NCBI RefSeq assembly: GCF_004349085.1
Contig: NZ_SMFM01000001.1
Coordinates: 124,001 to 188,000 of the forward strand
DNA length: 64,000 nucleotides
Reading direction: 5' to 3'
Origin: Flavobacterium caseinilyticum
GTDB taxonomy: Bacteria > Bacteroidota > Bacteroidia > Flavobacteriales > Flavobacteriaceae
The notes under the pieces are model-generated. The model ran no database searches. It was not told the origin of the DNA and saw only the letters and a list, made by a program, of their open reading frames with translations. Below, in pieces: positions 60,449 to 64,000 of the stretch; position 1 is the first letter of the stretch; each line of letters starts with the position of its first letter. Made by a program: the position numbers and the translations under genes.

Positions 60449-61693
60449 TTAAGCAGTGCCATAAATTAGAGACTTAATTTTTAATGCAACATTTGATAAA
60501 ATCAATTTTTCAGAAAACTTCTCTGTGATATAAGTTCTCGCGTCTTCACCCATATTGGTTTTAGAAGTCTTATTTTTTATTTCAAGTAAAGCGGAGTAAA
60601 TTTCATTCGCTGCATTATGTCCTACGAAATAAAACCCGCCGTTTGATTCCCTAATGATGGTATTTACTTCAGAAATTGCATGTCCGCTTATAACGGAAGG
60701 TTTCCCGCTGGCCATCATCGCCAGGATTTTGGATGGCATTATTGTATCTAAAACAGTTATTTTTTGAAATAAGAAATGTGCATCAGCAGAGCATAATAGA
60801 TCATTCAGCTCGTCATAAGGGACTGGATTATAGAATTTAACAAACTTAAAAGCGGCTAAATTCTCTTTTAAAGTATTTTTAAAACTGCCATCCCCGACAA
60901 TAACAATTTCGATAAGATCTTCTTTTTTCAGCAGGAAACATAATTTTTGCAGCAGTTGCCAATCTTGTTTTTCGCCGATATTTCCCGAATATAACAACGT
61001 AAATTTATTGGAATCGATTAACGAATGTTGAGAGCTGGTTTTTGGATTAATTTTTTCGGCGGATATCCAATTTGGAAAAAAATAGGGATTGGAGTGCCTT
61101 GATTTTTCTTTAATTTTTTCTAACATCGTATAACTTATGCTACTGACTAGGTCTGCAATATTGAATAAGGCCGTTTCAAGGCAAAAAATATATTTTTTCA
61201 ATAAAGAGGTGCCATAATTGTTTCTTTTGATAATTCCCGATTCTAAAGCCAGATCAAATTCAAAATCCTGTATGTGAATCCATAATTTAGCCTTTTTTAT
61301 TTTAGCCAGAAAAAATGCGGGAATAATAGAAATAGTAAAGGGAACAATACAAATTACTAAATCTGTTTTTTTTATTTTTCGCAGGTTTATTAATGTTCCA
61401 AAAAACAAACTTAACATCATCAGGATCCTGGAACTCAGAGTGACTTTTTGAGGTATGAATTGTTTGAAACGGATGATTTCGATGCCGTCAACAGTTTCAG
61501 AGAAAAATGTAGTTCGATCTGAATAACTGTCTTTGATTTTCCATTGAGGATAATATGGAAATCCCGTAAGGATTTGAATTGCATACCCTTCACTTTTCAG
61601 ATAATTTGCAAATTGAGTTGTATATAGCCCAATAGCAGTATCTTCAGGATAATAGTTAGCAGTAATTATTGTAATTTTTTTAGGACTATCCAT
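60449..61693 (-). CDS. glycosyltransferase family 4 (WcaI/WbuB-like)
   Basis: A 414-residue cytoplasmic glycosyltransferase of the GT-B fold. The N-terminal acceptor domain begins TIITANYYPEDTAIGLYTTQ with the NYYPE signature of WbuB/WcaI, followed by the ILTGFPYYPQWKI segment. The donor domain carries LLYSGNIGEKQDWQLLQKLC and PSKILAMMASGKPSV, with the conserved GEKQ and E/GxP features. Such enzymes transfer a sugar to lipid-linked intermediates in capsule or O-antigen synthesis. It is on the strand opposite to rfbCD and the next glycosyltransferase, so regulation may be separate. Confidence 0.87.
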   Translation of the reverse strand: MDSPKKITIITANYYPEDTAIGLYTTQFANYLKSEGYAIQILTGFPYYPQWKIKDSYSDRTTFFSETVDGIEIIRFKQFIPQKVTLSSRILMMLSLFFGTLINLRKIKKTDLVICIVPFTISIIPAFFLAKIKKAKLWIHIQDFEFDLALESGIIKRNNYGTSLLKKYIFCLETALFNIADLVSSISYTMLEKIKEKSRHSNPYFFPNWISAEKINPKTSSQHSLIDSNKFTLLYSGNIGEKQDWQLLQKLCFLLKKEDLIEIVIVGDGSFKNTLKENLAAFKFVKFYNPVPYDELNDLLCSADAHFLFQKITVLDTIMPSKILAMMASGKPSVISGHAISEVNTIIRESNGGFYFVGHNAANEIYSALLEIKNKTSKTNMGEDARTYITEKFSEKLILSNVALKIKSLIYGTA

Positions 61694-61847
61694 GGTAATT
61701 TAAGGGACAAAATATAAAAAATCAAATGTAATTCATTATTTATTAAGTAGCAGTTTTCGAAAAAATTAATTAAAAAATTAAACCGTGATGAAATTTCTTC
61801 AATACGATTAAGTTTTATAATTTTCACAAAAATTCGGTATATCGCAA

Positions 61848-62948
61848 ATGAAAATTATTCTAGATAATATTATTTATTCAAAAGTGAATCAGGGCGGCGT
61901 TTCTAATTACTGGTTTGAACTTTCTAAATATTTACTGCATCAATCCGAAGACGAAGTTTTTTTCCATGAAGAATCAAATGTTTTCGACAATTTTCACAGA
62001 CAACAATTAGAAATTCCTACTGACGCTTTTCTTTCGAATGCTAAAGGTAAATTTTCTATTCTGTCGAGGGTAAAGCCAATAAAATATGAAAGCGAGGATT
62101 TTTTTCTATACCATTCCAGTTATTACCGAGCTTTAAAAGGAGTACCTAATCACAGAGAAGTGACAACGATTCATGATTTTACGCATAATTATTTTTCGCC
62201 GCCGCACAAAAGATTTGTGCACAATCAACTGAAATTTTCGGCCATTAAACGGTCAAAAGGGCTAATATGTGTATCACAAAATACCTATAATGATTTGAGA
62301 AAGTTTTGTCCCGTGCGTTCTGATCAGAAAATTGAAATTATTCATAATGGCGTCAGTGATGACTATTTCCCAATTAAAAACTATTCTGATTTAGAATTAG
62401 AATTTTTTAGAGAAAATAAACTGGAAGAAAATTACGTTATTTACGTCGGTACGAGAACAAATTATAAAAACTTTAATTTCGTCTTCGAATTATTAAAAGT
62501 AAGCAAAAACATAAAGTTAGTTGTTGTTGGAAATCAGTTAACCGCTGCGGAACGGAAGCTGTTTAGCGATGATTTATTGAGAAGAACTGTAATTTTTACA
62601 GGAATCACTAATGTCGAATTGAATCTACTTTATAGTAATGCCATTGCATTGGTTTATCCGTCAAGTTACGAAGGATTTGGAATCCCAATACTGGAAGCCA
62701 TGAGGGCCGGTTGTCCCGTTATTGCTCTTGATAATTCTTCGATTAGTGAAGTGGCTGGTAATGCAGGGATACTCTTGAAGCAATTGGAGATTGCAGAATT
62801 CAAGGAAAATATCGAAAATTTGCAAGATAATGCCTCTTTCAGAGCAGAAATAATTGGCAAAGGAATCGAACATTCAAAGCCCTTCAGTTGGGAGAAATGT
62901 TGTCAGGAAACCCATAATTTTTATAAAGAAATAGCGTCTGAATTATAA
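61848..62948 (+). CDS. glycosyltransferase family 1/4
   Basis: A 366-residue GT-B glycosyltransferase. The N-terminal part shows MKIILDNIIYSKVNQGGVSN (QGGVS acceptor-loop), and TTIHDFTHNYFSPPHKRFVH. The donor-binding half contains KIEIIHNGVSDDYFPIKNYS, FVIYVGTRTNYKNFNFVFEL-like VIYVGTRTNYKNF, and the GT4 signature SSYEGFGIPILEAMRAGCPV with the two glutamates of the EX7E motif. It probably adds one sugar to the repeat unit of the local polysaccharide. Its last 28 bases overlap the 3' end of the convergent polymerase gene. Confidence 0.9.
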   Translation: MKIILDNIIYSKVNQGGVSNYWFELSKYLLHQSEDEVFFHEESNVFDNFHRQQLEIPTDAFLSNAKGKFSILSRVKPIKYESEDFFLYHSSYYRALKGVPNHREVTTIHDFTHNYFSPPHKRFVHNQLKFSAIKRSKGLICVSQNTYNDLRKFCPVRSDQKIEIIHNGVSDDYFPIKNYSDLELEFFRENKLEENYVIYVGTRTNYKNFNFVFELLKVSKNIKLVVVGNQLTAAERKLFSDDLLRRTVIFTGITNVELNLLYSNAIALVYPSSYEGFGIPILEAMRAGCPVIALDNSSISEVAGNAGILLKQLEIAEFKENIENLQDNASFRAEIIGKGIEHSKPFSWEKCCQETHNFYKEIASEL

Positions 62949-64000
62949 GTGGACTGCATCTTTTTTTTCTCCAATACATATAAAAATAAACAGCCAAAAA
63001 AGGAGTAGAGTATAACGCCAGCTTCTCTTTCAAGAACGTTTTCTGTAAAAAAATTAAATATAAAGTAGAGTATAAAGCTTGCTGTGAGGTAAGATTCAAA
63101 TTTCAAACTTTTTTTAATGTTCAAAAAGAGCGTGTATAAATATAAAAATATTCCGGCAAAACCAGCAATAAGCAATAATCCCATATATTGATTGTGAGAA
63201 TTGTAGGGATTATTGGTAAATCCAATATCTTTAGAAGTATAGCAATCTGTCAATTTTTTTTGTACATCACCCAAACCATAACCTAGAATAGGCCTTTCTT
63301 TTATAGATTCCAATGCACATTTATAGACATTATAGCGAATGTAAAGTGACGAAGACGAATCTTTTATAACAGTGCCATCATATAAATCTTTGAATCGATT
63401 GTGATTTTGATATTTTGGAATTGAAAGCATAATTACTGAAAAAAGCGCCATTGCAATAACACTCCATAGCATTTTTTTAAAATGAAAGCGGAAGATAAGA
63501 TAAAGTACTCCAATTAAAAACAGCGAAATTACAGGGCCTCTTCTGGCCAAAACAGCCAAAAATAGCACGTACAGTATTGCCATGCACAGAAATACTATTT
63601 TCATTTTTTTATTGCTGTCCCAAAGGTGAATTACAAACAGCACACTTACTCCGATATAAATAGACAAATAGATCGGATGGATACTAAAAAGACCCAAACG
63701 GATGTCAATTAAATTGGAATAATGAACAATCGTTTCTGAAAAAGTAAATTCCTGGTTCCAAAAGTAGAGAAAGCTGCAACACAAAAAAATCACGACGGAG
63801 AGACAGAAACTGAGCAGAATTCTATCTTTTATTTTTTTGGTGAGTATAAAATTGGACTGCAACAACAAGGTGAAAATAATTGGAAAGACGATCAAAGATG
63901 CTGTTGTTTCTATCTTTCTAAAGGCGTGATTTATATTTTCAGAATAAGTACAGCTGAAAATGAAAATCCAAAACAGCATGCTATTTATCAATAAAAATCG
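62921..64000 (-). CDS. O-antigen polymerase/ligase family protein (5' end outside window)
   Basis: A hydrophobic protein with ten or more transmembrane helices, at least 360 residues in the window. The frame stays open through the right edge (64000), so the start is outside; the TTG at 63991 is only a computed start. The Wzy_C/O-antigen ligase signature appears as RPILGYGLGDVQKKL with the large periplasmic loop, and then NPYNSHNQYMGLLLIAGFAG, where the HN.YL motif is typical. It would join or polymerise O-antigen or capsule repeat units at the outer face of the inner membrane. It overlaps the convergent glycosyltransferase gene by 28 bp. Confidence 0.85.
   Translation of the reverse strand, partial: RFLLINSMLFWIFIFSCTYSENINHAFRKIETTASLIVFPIIFTLLLQSNFILTKKIKDRILLSFCLSVVIFLCCSFLYFWNQEFTFSETIVHYSNLIDIRLGLFSIHPIYLSIYIGVSVLFVIHLWDSNKKMKIVFLCMAILYVLFLAVLARRGPVISLFLIGVLYLIFRFHFKKMLWSVIAMALFSVIMLSIPKYQNHNRFKDLYDGTVIKDSSSSLYIRYNVYKCALESIKERPILGYGLGDVQKKLTDCYTSKDIGFTNNPYNSHNQYMGLLLIAGFAGIFLYLYTLFLNIKKSLKFESYLTASFILYFIFNFFTENVLEREAGVILYSFFGCLFLYVLEKKKMQSTYNSDAISL

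Overview
The window looks like the chromosome of a Flavobacterium-type member of the Bacteroidetes (Flavobacteriia). The DNA is AT-rich, many start regions carry the Bacteroidetes -7 element TAnnTTTG, and it holds typical flavobacterial families: a DUF4175 giant membrane protein, an HU-CCDC81/SPOR protein, a DUF4837 lipoprotein, a DUF6909-like protein, a head-GIN protein and PorT-like beta-barrels. Almost everything is housekeeping. I found no CRISPR array, prophage, intact insertion sequence or defence island.

Layout. 1-6.6 kb: haem region, with the 5' end of hemA, an AraC regulator, hemH, a MATE exporter, a hemJ-like oxidase, an NtrY-like orphan kinase and a crotonase. 6.6-20.9 kb: mixed genes including a lipid pair (plsC and an acyl-ACP desaturase), rnpA, a CtpA protease with a double OmpA-domain protein, pgk, holB, an acyl-CoA thioesterase and recA. 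20.9-36 kb: a second plsC, trpS, dprA, an HU/SPOR protein, a Pif1-like helicase, a Skp-like lipoprotein, a methyltransferase, mnmG, ybeY and DUF4175. 36-48 kb: gltX, an SPFH protein, a YtxH/holin-like trio, glnS, folB, tRNA-Cys, a LysE exporter, a GIN protein and rnr. 48-57 kb: rpiB, tex, a decayed ATPase, tatA, a truncated M23-like protein, GH3 and DUF6909. 58-64 kb: start of a surface-polysaccharide locus with a Wzz-like protein, rfbC, rfbD, two glycosyltransferases and an O-antigen polymerase or ligase cut by the window edge.

The most notable signals are non-coding. Three exact copies of the ParB site TGTTCCACGTGAAACA lie within 110 bp upstream of mnmG, and a 15/16 copy lies beyond its 3' end, so this looks like the chromosomal centromere. 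About 16 kb away, a 730-bp AT-rich gene-free stretch (48054-48782) carries five GTTGATAAC-type nonamers plus two weaker ones, at the point where coding strand switches from mostly minus to mostly plus. I propose it as oriC. Behind tRNA-Cys sit three near-identical 104-bp tandem units, each repeating the 3' end of the tRNA with an inserted palindrome, followed by its own terminator. Two genes are broken: an ATPase with four in-frame stops and no frameshift, and an M23-type protein whose peptidase domain has been replaced by a short repeat-like tail.
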